Source of the DNA: Rhodococcus sp. (in: high G+C Gram-positive bacteria) | GTDB taxonomy: Bacteria > Actinomycetota > Actinomycetes > Mycobacteriales > Mycobacteriaceae | Direction of reading: 5' to 3' | DNA length: 58,316 bases | Assembly: GCA_004211695.1 (NCBI GenBank) | Contig: SEEV01000015.1 | Span: 1 to 58,316, forward strand | Shown: one piece after another, positions 50,572 through 58,316 of the stretch | How the letters are laid out: each line of letters begins with the position of its first letter | How positions within the stretch are numbered: the first letter of the stretch is position 1 | The notes under the pieces: model-generated | What the model was told of the DNA's origin: nothing | The model's input: only the letters and a program-made list of their open reading frames with translations | The model's database searches: none | Program-made: the position numbers and the translations under genes

Positions 50572-51504
50572 ATGCTGACGAAGACCAAGCGCACCGACCC
50601 CGGCACGCCGGGCGGGGTTCCGCGGGGCAGGCACGGCTGGCAGCGCCGGATCGAGGAGCTCGACCCGGTCCGGGATCACCAGGCGATCCACCGCATCACG
50701 GCCGGCTACGAGTTTCCGTGGGACTACCAACGGTCCCTCGAGTTCGCGTTGTTCCGAACGTACTGCGTGCCCACCATTTCCGAACTGCTGCAGCGCACCG
50801 GCGAGTTCGAGAAGCGCCCGCAGAAGCGGTACGACGACACCGCACTGCTGATGGCCGAACTCGTCGAACACGGCTACGACTCCGAACGCGGAATCGAGTC
50901 ATTGCGCGTCGTGAACCGGATGCACGGCAAGTACGACATCGACAACGACGACATGCTGTACGTGCTGACCACCTTCATCTACGAGCCGATCGACTGGATC
51001 GACCGGTTCGGATGGCGGCGCCTGACGCCGAACGAGCGTATCGCGAGCTTCCACTTCTATCGTCAGGTGGGAATTCGGATGGGAATCAAGAACATTCCCG
51101 AGAGCTACGCGGACTTCTACCGGTTCAAGGCCGACTACGAGCAGAAACACTTCCGGTACACCGACGACAACCATTTGGTCGGTACCTACACGCTGAGATT
51201 GTTCTGTTCCTGGTTCCCGGCGCCGCTCCGGCCGCTCGTCGCGCAGGGGGTGTACTCCCTGCTGGACCCGATGATGCTGGCGGCCTTCGGGTTCCCCGCC
51301 GCCCCGCTCCGGCTGCAGAACGCGTCCCGCCGCGCGCTACGGATCCGGGCGAGGTTCGTGAGCTTCCTGCCGCCTCGCCGGAACTCCAAGGCTGCGCGGG
51401 ATCGGCACAACCGGAGTTACCCCGGATACCCGTCGGGCTACCGCCCACGAGACCTGGGAGCGGACAACGACAATTTTCGCAAGGATCGTCCCCGCGCAGC
51501 CTGA
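50572..51504 (+). CDS. oxygenase MpaB family protein (DUF2236/rubber-oxygenase-like fold)
   Basis: This 310-residue protein is rich in aromatic and basic residues and reads like the MpaB/DUF2236 family (RTYCVPTISELLQRTGEFEK, RVVNRMHGKYDIDNDDMLYV, then FIYEPIDWIDRFGWRRLTP). The family includes heme-dependent oxygenases such as latex-clearing protein and fungal MpaB. I cannot verify the heme ligand, so a catalytic role is inferred only. GGAAGG precedes ATG 50572. Pairing with an aldehyde dehydrogenase suggests the oxygenase forms an aldehyde that the neighbour oxidises. A C-terminal basic, proline/tyrosine-rich tail follows the domain. Confidence 0.75.
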   Translation: MLTKTKRTDPGTPGGVPRGRHGWQRRIEELDPVRDHQAIHRITAGYEFPWDYQRSLEFALFRTYCVPTISELLQRTGEFEKRPQKRYDDTALLMAELVEHGYDSERGIESLRVVNRMHGKYDIDNDDMLYVLTTFIYEPIDWIDRFGWRRLTPNERIASFHFYRQVGIRMGIKNIPESYADFYRFKADYEQKHFRYTDDNHLVGTYTLRLFCSWFPAPLRPLVAQGVYSLLDPMMLAAFGFPAAPLRLQNASRRALRIRARFVSFLPPRRNSKAARDRHNRSYPGYPSGYRPRDLGADNDNFRKDRPRAA

Positions 51505-51506
51505 CG

Positions 51507-51545
51507 GTCCGTGTCCCCGGGCGACACAAGCCCGGGGACACGGAC
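51507..51545. terminator. perfect 16-bp hairpin, bidirectional terminator
   Basis: GTCCGTGTCCCCGGGC, a 7-nt loop (GACACAA), then the exact complement. It fills the gap between the convergent MpaB-family gene and the double-TetR gene, ending at the base before the latter's stop codon. It has no T-tract but is very stable. Confidence 0.8.
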
Positions 51546-52778
51546 TCAGTGGCCCAGCAGCACGGCCGTCATCAGGGTGTGGAGCCGTGCCCGCGACTCC
51601 TCACGGGTGTCGAAGTGAACCAGTCGGCCGATGTCGAGGACCAGCCCCAGCGCCGCGTGTACCAGGAACCGCGCCTCCGGCGCCGAGAGTTCGGTCCGCA
51701 CAGCGGTCACCAGATGGACCCATTCCTCGACGTGCAGGCGCTGCACGTTGCGGAGATTGGTGCGCTCGGCCTTGGGGAGGTTCCCGATCTCCGCGAAGTA
51801 CACCGACAGCACTTCCGGGTTCCGGAACGAGAGTTCCAGGTAGGACTCGGCGAGTTTGCGGAGCGCGTCCTCGGGGCCGGTGGCGGCGGACAGTGCGGCC
51901 GAGGTGGCCACGGCCAGCCGGTCGGACGCGCGGTAGAACACCGCTGCGAGAAGGTCGGCCTTGCTGGGGAAGTGGCGGTACACGCTCGACGCGTTGATTC
52001 CGGCGGCGGCGCCGATCTCCTCGATGCTCGAGTCGTGGTAACCGTGCCGGTCGAAGATCTTCACGGCCTCGATGATCAGCAACTCGCGTTTGGACGTCAC
52101 CGCGAGACCCCGGACGCCACCCGTCCCCGAGTTCTCGCCCTCGCTCGGGACGGCGGGCGGGAGGGACGCGTTCAGAACCGATTCGCACGCCGACTTCAGG
52201 AGCGCGCCGAGCCGGCGTGTCGCGAGGGTGGTTCGATGTGCGCTGATGCTTCCCATGACGCTGAGGGTCGATGCGCCGAGCGTCGTCGCGTCGACCGCCG
52301 TGAGTTCGGGGCGGATCTCCCGTAGAGGCGCCGCCACGCACTGGGTGACGTGGACGAAGACGGCGCGGATCCGGGCGCGGTCGTCGGCCTCGAGGTACCG
52401 GCCCTCCCAGCGGTAGAGTCCGGCGACCTTGCGGTGCTCGATGCTGTTGGCGACGAGCGCGGAGATCAGATGGTCGAGCCTCGCCGCGGGCTCGAGTTCG
52501 GCCACGCTGTCGAGCGCGCCGTCCGCGGCGGCCTGCAACGAGTCGGCGGTCGTCGTGGCCGCGTGCACGAGCAGGGCGTACTTGTTGGGGTAGTGCCGGT
52601 AGAGGGCGGGGCCGGAAATGCCGATAGTGGCGGCGATCTCGTCGACGCCGACCGCATGGTAGCCGCGCTCGCTGAAGGCTTCGGCCGCGACGTTCGCGAT
52701 CTGGGCCTTGCGATTCTTCGGGCGACGGCGGATCGGCCGCTCGGTGGCGGCACCGGCCGTCGTGCTGGTCCGAGCCAC
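51546..52778 (-). CDS. tandem double-TetR transcriptional regulator
   Basis: This 410-residue protein is two TetR units in one chain. The first helix-turn-helix lies at about residues 20-70 (FSERGYHAVGVDEIAATIGI, SGPALYRHYPNK) and the second at about 220-270 (FDRHGYHDSSIEEIGAAAGI, NASSVYRHFPSK), each followed by an all-helical ligand domain. TetR proteins normally dimerise to bind palindromes, so this looks like a covalent pseudo-dimer. GTG 52778 was chosen because GGAGG lies 5 nt upstream. A 14-bp palindrome 18 bp before the start suggests autoregulation. Effectors are unknown; fatty acyl-CoA genes surround it. Confidence 0.88.
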   Translation of the reverse strand: MARTSTTAGAATERPIRRRPKNRKAQIANVAAEAFSERGYHAVGVDEIAATIGISGPALYRHYPNKYALLVHAATTTADSLQAAADGALDSVAELEPAARLDHLISALVANSIEHRKVAGLYRWEGRYLEADDRARIRAVFVHVTQCVAAPLREIRPELTAVDATTLGASTLSVMGSISAHRTTLATRRLGALLKSACESVLNASLPPAVPSEGENSGTGGVRGLAVTSKRELLIIEAVKIFDRHGYHDSSIEEIGAAAGINASSVYRHFPSKADLLAAVFYRASDRLAVATSAALSAATGPEDALRKLAESYLELSFRNPEVLSVYFAEIGNLPKAERTNLRNVQRLHVEEWVHLVTAVRTELSAPEARFLVHAALGLVLDIGRLVHFDTREESRARLHTLMTAVLLGH

Positions 52779-52795
52779 GGTCACCTCCAATATTC

Positions 52796-52809
52796 GGCAG
52801 TCGACTGCC
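52796..52809. promoter_or_regulatory. 14-bp perfect palindrome upstream of double-TetR gene
   Basis: GGCAGTCGACTGCC is its own reverse complement and lies 18 bp before the double-TetR start. It is likely the operator for autoregulation. No second copy was noticed elsewhere in the window. Confidence 0.5.
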
Positions 52810-52942
52810 AGTTCATCTGTCGCTCATCTTAACCGAGACTTCCGTATCGCCGGATCCCGGGCGGGTCCGGTCGTGCGGGAGTCTCCGCGTGGGCTGCGGG
52901 TGAATCACCAGCATGACCGCTCGAAAGGTGTTCCGTCAGGTA

Positions 52943-52971
52943 TTGACACGCGCTGATTGATGGCAATAAGT
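52943..52971 (+). promoter_or_regulatory. sigma-A-type promoter for the enoyl-CoA hydratase gene
   Basis: TTGACA at 52943-52948, a 17-bp spacer, then ATAAGT. A GTTAAC palindrome (52970-52975) overlaps the -10 region; the same hexamer occurs upstream of the fadD gene (53904-53909), hinting at shared control. Confidence 0.45.
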
Positions 52972-53059
52972 TAACAGAAATTCGCGTGTGTCGTCGGTTT
53001 CTTTCGCGACCGCGTTCCCCTGACCGCCCCAGGTCGACTCCCTCGGAGGTAGCTGGTTC

Positions 53060-53878
53060 ATGAGCGCACGACGGCAACTGTCGACCATCCCCGCCATCGC
53101 GTCCGGCGGTCTCCGGGTGGTCACCGAGGACGGAATCCTCCGGGTCACGATCGACCGGCAGGACCGGATGAATGCGCTCGATCTGGCACACATGACGGCG
53201 CTGGGTGACGTTCTCACCGACGCCGCGGCGGATCCCTCCGTCCGCGTCGTCGTCATCTCGGGTGCGGGCAGGGCATTCTGCACGGGAGCGGATCTCGCGG
53301 CTGCCGCCGCGGCAGGAGGTCGGGAGGCCCCACCGGAGGTGGTGATGGACTCGGCCGCCCGAGTGATCCGTGCCATCGTGGATCTGCCGGTTCCGGTCAT
53401 CGCGCAGGTGGGCGGCGCCGCCGTCGGTGTCGGCGCCTCCATCGCGCTGACGGCAGACCTGACGTACGCCTCCGAGGACGCGTACCTCCTCCTCGCGTTC
53501 GTCAACATCGGGCTCATGCCGGACGGTGGTTCCAGCGCATTGATCGCCGCATCGATCGGCAGGGCGCGGGCTACCCGGATGGCGCTGCTCGGTGAACGGC
53601 TGCCCGCACTGCAGGCGGCGAGCGAGGGCCTGGTCGCCGGTGTGCTGCCGGCCGATGGACTCGCAGCGCACGTCGACGCCGTCGCGGCCAGGCTGGCGCG
53701 CGGTCCGCGCCGGGCCATCGAGCTGACCAAGAGGGCGCTCACGGCATCCACGCTGACGGCCCTGGACGGGGCGCTGGACCGGGAGAAGACCGGCCAGGCG
53801 GAGTTGCTCCGCTCTCCGGACTTCCTCGAAGGCGTCACGGCGATGCTGACCAAACGTCCACCGAACTTCGGGGCCTGA
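53060..53878 (+). CDS. enoyl-CoA hydratase/isomerase family protein (isomerase-like active site)
   Basis: This 272-residue crotonase-fold protein has the oxyanion-hole segment GAGRAFCTGADL. The two hydratase glutamates are not where expected: GGCEL reads GASIAL and AQPE reads AFVN. It keeps an Asp in IGLMPDGG, the position used by PaaG-type and other enoyl-CoA isomerases, so double-bond isomerisation is more likely than hydration. GGAGG lies 10 nt before ATG 53060. It is followed by the mce-type operon on the same strand and may feed the same lipid-catabolic route. Confidence 0.82.
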   Translation: MSARRQLSTIPAIASGGLRVVTEDGILRVTIDRQDRMNALDLAHMTALGDVLTDAAADPSVRVVVISGAGRAFCTGADLAAAAAAGGREAPPEVVMDSAARVIRAIVDLPVPVIAQVGGAAVGVGASIALTADLTYASEDAYLLLAFVNIGLMPDGGSSALIAASIGRARATRMALLGERLPALQAASEGLVAGVLPADGLAAHVDAVAARLARGPRRAIELTKRALTASTLTALDGALDREKTGQAELLRSPDFLEGVTAMLTKRPPNFGA

Positions 53879-54020
53879 CAGTCCGGGCCCGATGCGAATT
53901 GCGGTTAACAAGACTGTTCCGATAGACGTCGAGATCTGTAATACTCGTCACAGCCTCCGAGCGGGCCGCGGGCGGACGTCCGAGGGGCGAATTCGAGTAC
54001 AGCGAAGGGACCACCACCTC

Positions 54021-55613
54021 ATGTCATCACGTAGCGAGCTGCTCACGCAGCCACTGCAATCCCGCCGCAACCACTGGAACAACTGGGTTGCCACCCACGC
54101 GGAGACGAAGCCCGACCACCCGGCGTTCCGCTTTCTCGGGCAGAGCACGTCCTGGCGTGCGCTGCACGAGCGTTCGCAGGCGCTGGCGGGGGCATTGTCC
54201 CGTCGCGGCGTGAACTTCGGCGACCGCGTCCTGCTGCTCACACTCAATCGCACCGAATTCTTCGAGGCGGTTCTCGCGATCAACGCGCTCGGGGCGATCG
54301 CGGTGCCGGTCAACTTCCGGCTCACGCCGCCCGAGGTCGCCTACATCGCGCGGGACTCCGGCGCGCGGGCCGTCTTCACCGAACCGGCACTCGCGCCTCT
54401 CGTTTCCGCTGTGCGACAGGATGTCCCCGACCTGGGTCTCACGGTCGTGATGGGCGCCGAGACCGAAGGCGACGTTCTCGGATACGAGGAACTCGTGGCG
54501 GAGGAGGGCCCCGCGTTCGCTCCCGTCGACCTCCCGGAAGACACGCCGTCGCTCATCCTCTACACATCCGGCACCACCGGCACTCCCAAGGGTGCGGTGC
54601 TGTCGCACTCCAACATGGTCGGCCAGTCCATCACCTGCATCCGGGCCATGCGCTACGACCGGGGCGACGACATCGGCTTCCTCGCGTCCCCGGTATTCCA
54701 CGTCGCCGCGCTCGGTTCCGTGGCGCCGATGCTCATGCTGGGCGGCACGACCGTGATCCACCCCCTCAAGGCGTTCGACCCCACCGAGATGCTCGACGTG
54801 TGGGAGCGGGAGCGGATCACGACGGTGTTCCTCGTGCCGGTGCAGTGGCAGGCCGTCTGCGCAGACCCCACCGTGGCGGGCCGCGACCTCGCGCTCCGCG
54901 TCATCAGCTGGGGCGCGGCACCCGCATCGGACACGGTGCTGCGCGCCATGGCGGAGACGTTCCCGCGCGCGCTCGTCGTGGCGGTGTTCGGACAGACCGA
55001 GATGTCACCGATCACGTGTGTCCTCGACGGCGACGACGCGATCCGCAAACTGGGTTCGGTGGGCAAACCCGTTCCGACCATCCAGACGCGCATCGTCGAC
55101 GACGAGATGAAGGACGTCGCACCCGGCACCGTCGGCGAGATCGTGTACCGCGGCCCGACGATGATGCAGGGCTACTGGCAGAACCCGGCCGGCACTGCGG
55201 ACGCGTTCGCCGGTGGATGGTTCCACTCCGGCGACCTCGTGCGGCAGGACGAGGAAGGCTTCGTCTACGTCGTGGATCGCAAGAAGGACATGATCATCTC
55301 CGGCGGCGAGAACATCTACTGCGCCGAGGTGGAGAACGTCCTGTTCTCGCACCCGCGGATCCGGGAGGCCGCCGTCGTCGGCCGGCCGCACCCCAAGTGG
55401 ACCGAGGTGCCCGTCGCGATCGTGGCACTCGACGACGACGGCGACGCCCTCACCGTCGACGAACTCGCTGCGTGGCTCGAAGACAAGCTGGCCCGGTACA
55501 AGCATCCGAAAGACGTCGTCGTCGTCGACGCCCTCCCGCGCAATGCCAGCGGCAAGGTCGTCAAGGGTGATCTCCGAAAAGCCCACGGCGCGAACGACGT
55601 CGCGGTCGTCTGA
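54021..55613 (+). CDS. fadD: long-chain fatty-acyl-CoA ligase (FadD), first gene of an mce-type operon
   Basis: This 530-residue ANL-superfamily acyl-CoA synthetase has the ATP motif LYTSGTTGTPKGAVLSHSN, the GWFHSGDLV and DRKKDMIISGGENI segments, and the C-terminal lysine in NASGKVVKGDL. ATG 54021 was chosen for GAAGGGA 10 nt upstream; the frame extends to 53892 but without a ribosome site. The order fadD-yrbEA-yrbEB-mceA is that of the M. tuberculosis mce1 operon, where fadD5 comes first, so it probably activates fatty acids imported by the Mce complex. The precise chain length is not visible. Confidence 0.87.
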   Translation: MSSRSELLTQPLQSRRNHWNNWVATHAETKPDHPAFRFLGQSTSWRALHERSQALAGALSRRGVNFGDRVLLLTLNRTEFFEAVLAINALGAIAVPVNFRLTPPEVAYIARDSGARAVFTEPALAPLVSAVRQDVPDLGLTVVMGAETEGDVLGYEELVAEEGPAFAPVDLPEDTPSLILYTSGTTGTPKGAVLSHSNMVGQSITCIRAMRYDRGDDIGFLASPVFHVAALGSVAPMLMLGGTTVIHPLKAFDPTEMLDVWERERITTVFLVPVQWQAVCADPTVAGRDLALRVISWGAAPASDTVLRAMAETFPRALVVAVFGQTEMSPITCVLDGDDAIRKLGSVGKPVPTIQTRIVDDEMKDVAPGTVGEIVYRGPTMMQGYWQNPAGTADAFAGGWFHSGDLVRQDEEGFVYVVDRKKDMIISGGENIYCAEVENVLFSHPRIREAAVVGRPHPKWTEVPVAIVALDDDGDALTVDELAAWLEDKLARYKHPKDVVVVDALPRNASGKVVKGDLRKAHGANDVAVV

Positions 55614-55639
55614 CCCCGATTCCCACATTCTCGGACGCC

Positions 55640-55659
55640 GGTCACCGATCGTGGTGACC
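55640..55659. promoter_or_regulatory. inverted repeat just before yrbEA
   Basis: GGTCACC-gatcgt-GGTGACC, perfect 7-bp arms, lies in the 66-bp gap between fadD and yrbEA, upstream of the GGGGGAGG ribosome site. It could be an operator or an mRNA hairpin that tunes expression of the transporter genes relative to fadD. Confidence 0.35.
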
Positions 55660-55679
55660 CGGCACCGGGGGAGGACCGC

Positions 55680-56489
55680 GTGACATTCGAGTTGCCACCC
55701 GCCAAAGGGCCTGTGAGCCACTTCGCCAACGAAGTCGGCGCACTCATCGGATTCTCGATCGCGACCACGGTGGCCGCGGTGCGAGTTCTGGTGCGGCGCA
55801 AGCTGGCCTGGCGGGAACTGCTGGACCAGGCCTGGCGGATCGCGTCGGTCACGTCGGCGCCCGCCCTGCTGCTGATGATCCCCATCGGAGTACTCATCGC
55901 CGTCACGATCGGCAGCCTCGCCGGGCAGCTCGGCGCCGAGGGGTACACCGGGGCGGTGGTCGGGTTCGTGATCGTCGGGCAGGCCTCCGCCCTGGTGTGC
56001 GCGCTGATGCTGGCCGGGGTCGGAGGGTCCGCGATCTGTGCCGACCTCGGCTCGCGCACGATCCGCGAAGAGGTCGAGGCCATGGAGGTCCTCGGGCTCA
56101 ACGTGATCGAGCGGCTCGTGGTCCCGCGAGTGCTCGCGTCGGTGATCGTCGGCGTCGCACTGTGCGCGATGGTCACTGCCGTCGGAGTGTCGGCTTGCTT
56201 CCTCTTCCAGGTGGTCGTCCAGAACAGTTCGGCGGGCAGCTTTCTCACCGCGCTGTCCCAGTACACGCGGTTGTCGGATTTCGTGGTCGCCCTCGTCAAA
56301 TCGATGGCGTTCGCGGTGACGTCGGCGCTCGTCGCCAGTTTCAAGGGGCTGCACGCCAAGGGCGGCCCGAGTGGTGTCGCCGACGCCGTCAACGAGGCCG
56401 TGGTGCTCGCGTTCATCCTCGTCTTCATCGTCAACACCGTGCTCAGTCAGCTCTATTCCGTGCTCGTCGTCCCGGTAGGTGGTTACTGA
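55680..56489 (+). CDS. yrbEA: YrbE/MlaE-family ABC transporter permease, Mce-associated (A subunit)
   Basis: This 269-residue MlaE-type integral membrane protein has several hydrophobic helices (for example ALLLMIPIGVLIAVTIGSLA and AVVLAFILVFIVNTVLSQLY) and the cytosolic EEVEAMEVLGLNVIERLVVP coupling region, which contacts the Mkl-type ATPase. It acts as permease of the Mce lipid importer together with YrbEB. The GTG start follows GGGGGAGG. Its stop overlaps the ATG of yrbEB (TGATG). Confidence 0.9.
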   Translation: MTFELPPAKGPVSHFANEVGALIGFSIATTVAAVRVLVRRKLAWRELLDQAWRIASVTSAPALLLMIPIGVLIAVTIGSLAGQLGAEGYTGAVVGFVIVGQASALVCALMLAGVGGSAICADLGSRTIREEVEAMEVLGLNVIERLVVPRVLASVIVGVALCAMVTAVGVSACFLFQVVVQNSSAGSFLTALSQYTRLSDFVVALVKSMAFAVTSALVASFKGLHAKGGPSGVADAVNEAVVLAFILVFIVNTVLSQLYSVLVVPVGGY

Positions 56490-57349
56490 TGGTCGTGAGC
56501 ACTCGATGGCCTGCCGCTCACTGGGTGCGGGCCCGGGCCCGCCAGCCACTCGACCTGATGACGGGACTGGGGCGCGAATTCACGTTCTACGGCAGTGTGA
56601 TCGCCGGAGTCCCGCTCGCGATCGTGAAGTACTGGCGGCACATCATGCGTCAGATCGGCGACATCAGTTTCGGCGGCGCGACGCTGCTCGCCGGCGGCGG
56701 CGCGATCGGTGTCGTCTTTGCGATGTCCGCCGTCGCCGCCACTCAGGTGGGCATCGAGGGACTGCGGGGGCTCGACCTGCTCGGCATGGGTTCCCTGTCC
56801 GGGCTCCTGTCGGCGATCCTCAACACCCGTGAACTCGCGCCCGTGATCGCCAGCATCGCGCTCGCGGCGAAGGTCGGGACCGGGTTCACCGCCCAGCTCG
56901 GCGCCATGCGCATCTCGGAGGAGATCAGTGCGCTCGACGCCATGGCGATCCGGTCGCTGCCGTTCCTCGCGAGCACACGACTCGTCTCGTGCCTGATCTG
57001 TGTGGTCCCGCTGTACGTCGTCGGGCTGCTGTCGTCCTACTTGGCTTCACGGCTGGTGATCGTCACGTTCAGCGGGCAGTCGGCCGGAACCTACGACTAT
57101 TACTTCCATCTCATGCTCACCCCCACCGACGTCGTGTATTCGTTCGTCAAGGCCGTCGTGTTCGCGACGATCATCGCGCTGGTGCACTGCTCGTACGGGT
57201 ATCACGCGTACGGCGGCCCCGAGGGCGTCGGCCGCGCGGCCGGACGTGCCTTGCGTACCAGCATCCTCGCCATCGGCATCGTCGATCTGCTGCTGACGCT
57301 CTCGCTGTGGGGCCTCGTCCCGTCCGCCCCCGCACTGGGGTTGCCGTGA
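56489..57349 (+). CDS. yrbEB: YrbE/MlaE-family ABC transporter permease, Mce-associated (B subunit)
   Basis: This 286-residue second permease has the conserved GTGFTAQLGAMRISEEISAL and MAIRSLPFLASTRLV coupling segments and at least four hydrophobic stretches. The start at ATG 56489 overlaps the yrbEA stop; the frame is open farther upstream only inside yrbEA. Its stop overlaps the mceA start (ATGA), showing one coupled operon. The YrbEA/YrbEB pair forms the membrane channel to which the six Mce proteins attach. Confidence 0.9.
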   Translation: MVVSTRWPAAHWVRARARQPLDLMTGLGREFTFYGSVIAGVPLAIVKYWRHIMRQIGDISFGGATLLAGGGAIGVVFAMSAVAATQVGIEGLRGLDLLGMGSLSGLLSAILNTRELAPVIASIALAAKVGTGFTAQLGAMRISEEISALDAMAIRSLPFLASTRLVSCLICVVPLYVVGLLSSYLASRLVIVTFSGQSAGTYDYYFHLMLTPTDVVYSFVKAVVFATIIALVHCSYGYHAYGGPEGVGRAAGRALRTSILAIGIVDLLLTLSLWGLVPSAPALGLP

Positions 57350-58316
57350 TGCGCGGCCGCCCGGGGGGACCGGGCACCGGCGCACTCGCCGTGCGGGGGG
57401 TGATCGGAGTGGCCGTCCTGATCCTGGGATCGGCACTGCTGGTCGGTTTAGGCACCGGTGCGATCGTCACCGATCCCGTGGTGACTGCGACGCTTCCGGC
57501 CGACGCCGGTGCAGTGAAGTCGCACACCACCGTGTCCTACAAGGGGGCGACCGTCGGAACCGTGTCGAGTGTCGACCCCGGAATGAACGAGACGGGCATG
57601 GACATCAGCCTCCGCCCGGAACAGATGCGCCACATCCCTGCATCCGTCCAGGTGCGGGTCGTGCCCCGCACGCTGTTCGGCGACCAGACCGTCGAGCTGG
57701 TGTCGACCGCCGGAACCGGTGGCGCCCGACTCGAGGCAGGCGCGCGCCTGCAACCCGACACCTCGGCCGAGACCGTCCAGATGTACGACCTGTACTCGAA
57801 GGTCTACGACATGCTGTCGCGGGTGAAGCCCGAGCAGATGCAGGCCGCACTCAGCGCCGTCGCCGACGCGTTACGCGGCCGCGGCGAGCAACTGGGGCAC
57901 ACGATCGACAGCCTCCACACGGTGGCGACGTCGACCGCGCCTCTCGCCGATTCGGTCGCGGAGCGTGCGCCGCAGATCGCCCGGATCAGTGAGCAGCTGG
58001 CCGCGGCCGCACCGGACGTCCTCGCCACCATGGACGCCGCGGTGTCTCTGTCGAACACCCTCGGCGAGAACACCGACAGCTTCACCGGTTTCCTCGCCGC
58101 CTCGCTCGTCGTGTCGAGGAACTCCGGCGACGTCCTGGAACAGAACGCGGACAACATGATCGCGGTGGCGCTCAACGTCTCGCCGACCCTGGGCACGATG
58201 GCCAGCAAGTCCGATCTGCTGCGGGCCACCCTCGACGAGGCAGGCCCGTTCGGCGAGGCCGGCGCCGCCGTCTTCTCCACCGGCAAGTTCGCGGTCCGCG
58301 TTGCCGCGGACCTGTC
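57349..58316 (+). CDS. mceA: Mce family protein, MceA position (3' end beyond window)
   Basis: The frame from ATG 57349 is open to the window end (322 codons). After a short basic N-terminus, a hydrophobic segment at about residues 18-40 serves as a membrane anchor. An MCE/MlaD domain follows (ADAGAVKSHTTVSYKGATVG, VQVRVVPRTLFGDQTVEL), then the helical region that forms the tunnel in Mce complexes. The ATG overlaps the yrbEB stop. The remaining mceB-F genes are expected beyond the window. It would carry lipids across the cell envelope. Confidence 0.88.
   Translation, partial: MRGRPGGPGTGALAVRGVIGVAVLILGSALLVGLGTGAIVTDPVVTATLPADAGAVKSHTTVSYKGATVGTVSSVDPGMNETGMDISLRPEQMRHIPASVQVRVVPRTLFGDQTVELVSTAGTGGARLEAGARLQPDTSAETVQMYDLYSKVYDMLSRVKPEQMQAALSAVADALRGRGEQLGHTIDSLHTVATSTAPLADSVAERAPQIARISEQLAAAAPDVLATMDAAVSLSNTLGENTDSFTGFLAASLVVSRNSGDVLEQNADNMIAVALNVSPTLGTMASKSDLLRATLDEAGPFGEAGAAVFSTGKFAVRVAADL

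Overview
The window is high-GC DNA from a mycolic-acid actinobacterium, most likely Rhodococcus. Three things suggest this: gene order resembling the mycobacterial leucine-catabolism cluster (accD1-accA1-fadE19-MaoC-citE), an mce1-like operon (fadD-yrbEA-yrbEB-mceA), and one enormous nonribosomal peptide synthetase (NRPS) gene of the kind Rhodococcus genomes carry. The genus is an inference; no rRNA or other marker is present.

Region 1 (1-6560, +) is a tightly packed catabolic operon. It holds the last codons of a carboxyltransferase subunit, the biotin-carrying alpha subunit of a methylcrotonyl-CoA-type carboxylase, an isovaleryl-CoA-type dehydrogenase, a MaoC-fold hydratase, a CitE-type beta-hydroxyacyl-CoA lyase and acetoacetyl-CoA synthetase. 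Together these can take leucine-derived isovaleryl-CoA to acetyl-CoA and acetoacetate and reactivate the acetoacetate. Most junctions are 4-bp stop/start overlaps.

Region 2 (6561-41628, +) is a 1.24-kb leader with a good IdeR/DtxR-type iron box at 6601-6619, followed by one 33.8-kb gene for an 11,274-residue NRPS. I read nine modules: C-A-T-E / C-A-T / C-[scar]-A-T / C-A-T / C-[scar]-A-T / C-A-T / C-A-T / C-A-T-E / C-A-T-E. The first condensation domain is EntF-like (starter type). The protein stops straight after a third epimerization domain and has no thioesterase. Before A3 and A5 lie two related chimeric segments, each the start of an adenylation domain joined to the end of a condensation domain. 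These look like scars of excised modules.

Region 3 (41716-45957, -) is convergent with the NRPS. It is a four-gene overlapping operon: chorismate mutase (papB), fused PabA/PabB-type aminodeoxychorismate synthase (papA), prephenate-dehydrogenase-like papC, and a short AurF-like putative diiron N-oxygenase. This is the pathway to 4-aminophenylpyruvate/4-aminophenylalanine plus a possible arylamine oxygenase, so the nearby NRPS may build a peptide containing 4-aminophenylalanine or an N-oxidised derivative. I do not recognise the product.

Region 4 (45958-52778) holds a lipase gene that lost its 5' part, an acyl-CoA dehydrogenase with a GntR regulator (-), a divergent aldehyde dehydrogenase with an MpaB-family oxygenase (+) and a tandem double-TetR regulator (-). 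A perfect inverted repeat lies in the divergent promoter, and a perfect 16-bp hairpin lies between the convergent ends. Region 5 (53060-58316, +) has an enoyl-CoA hydratase/isomerase, then the start of an mce operon (fadD, yrbEA, yrbEB, mceA) for an Mce-type lipid importer; mceA runs off the window. No tRNA, rRNA, insertion sequence or CRISPR array was seen.
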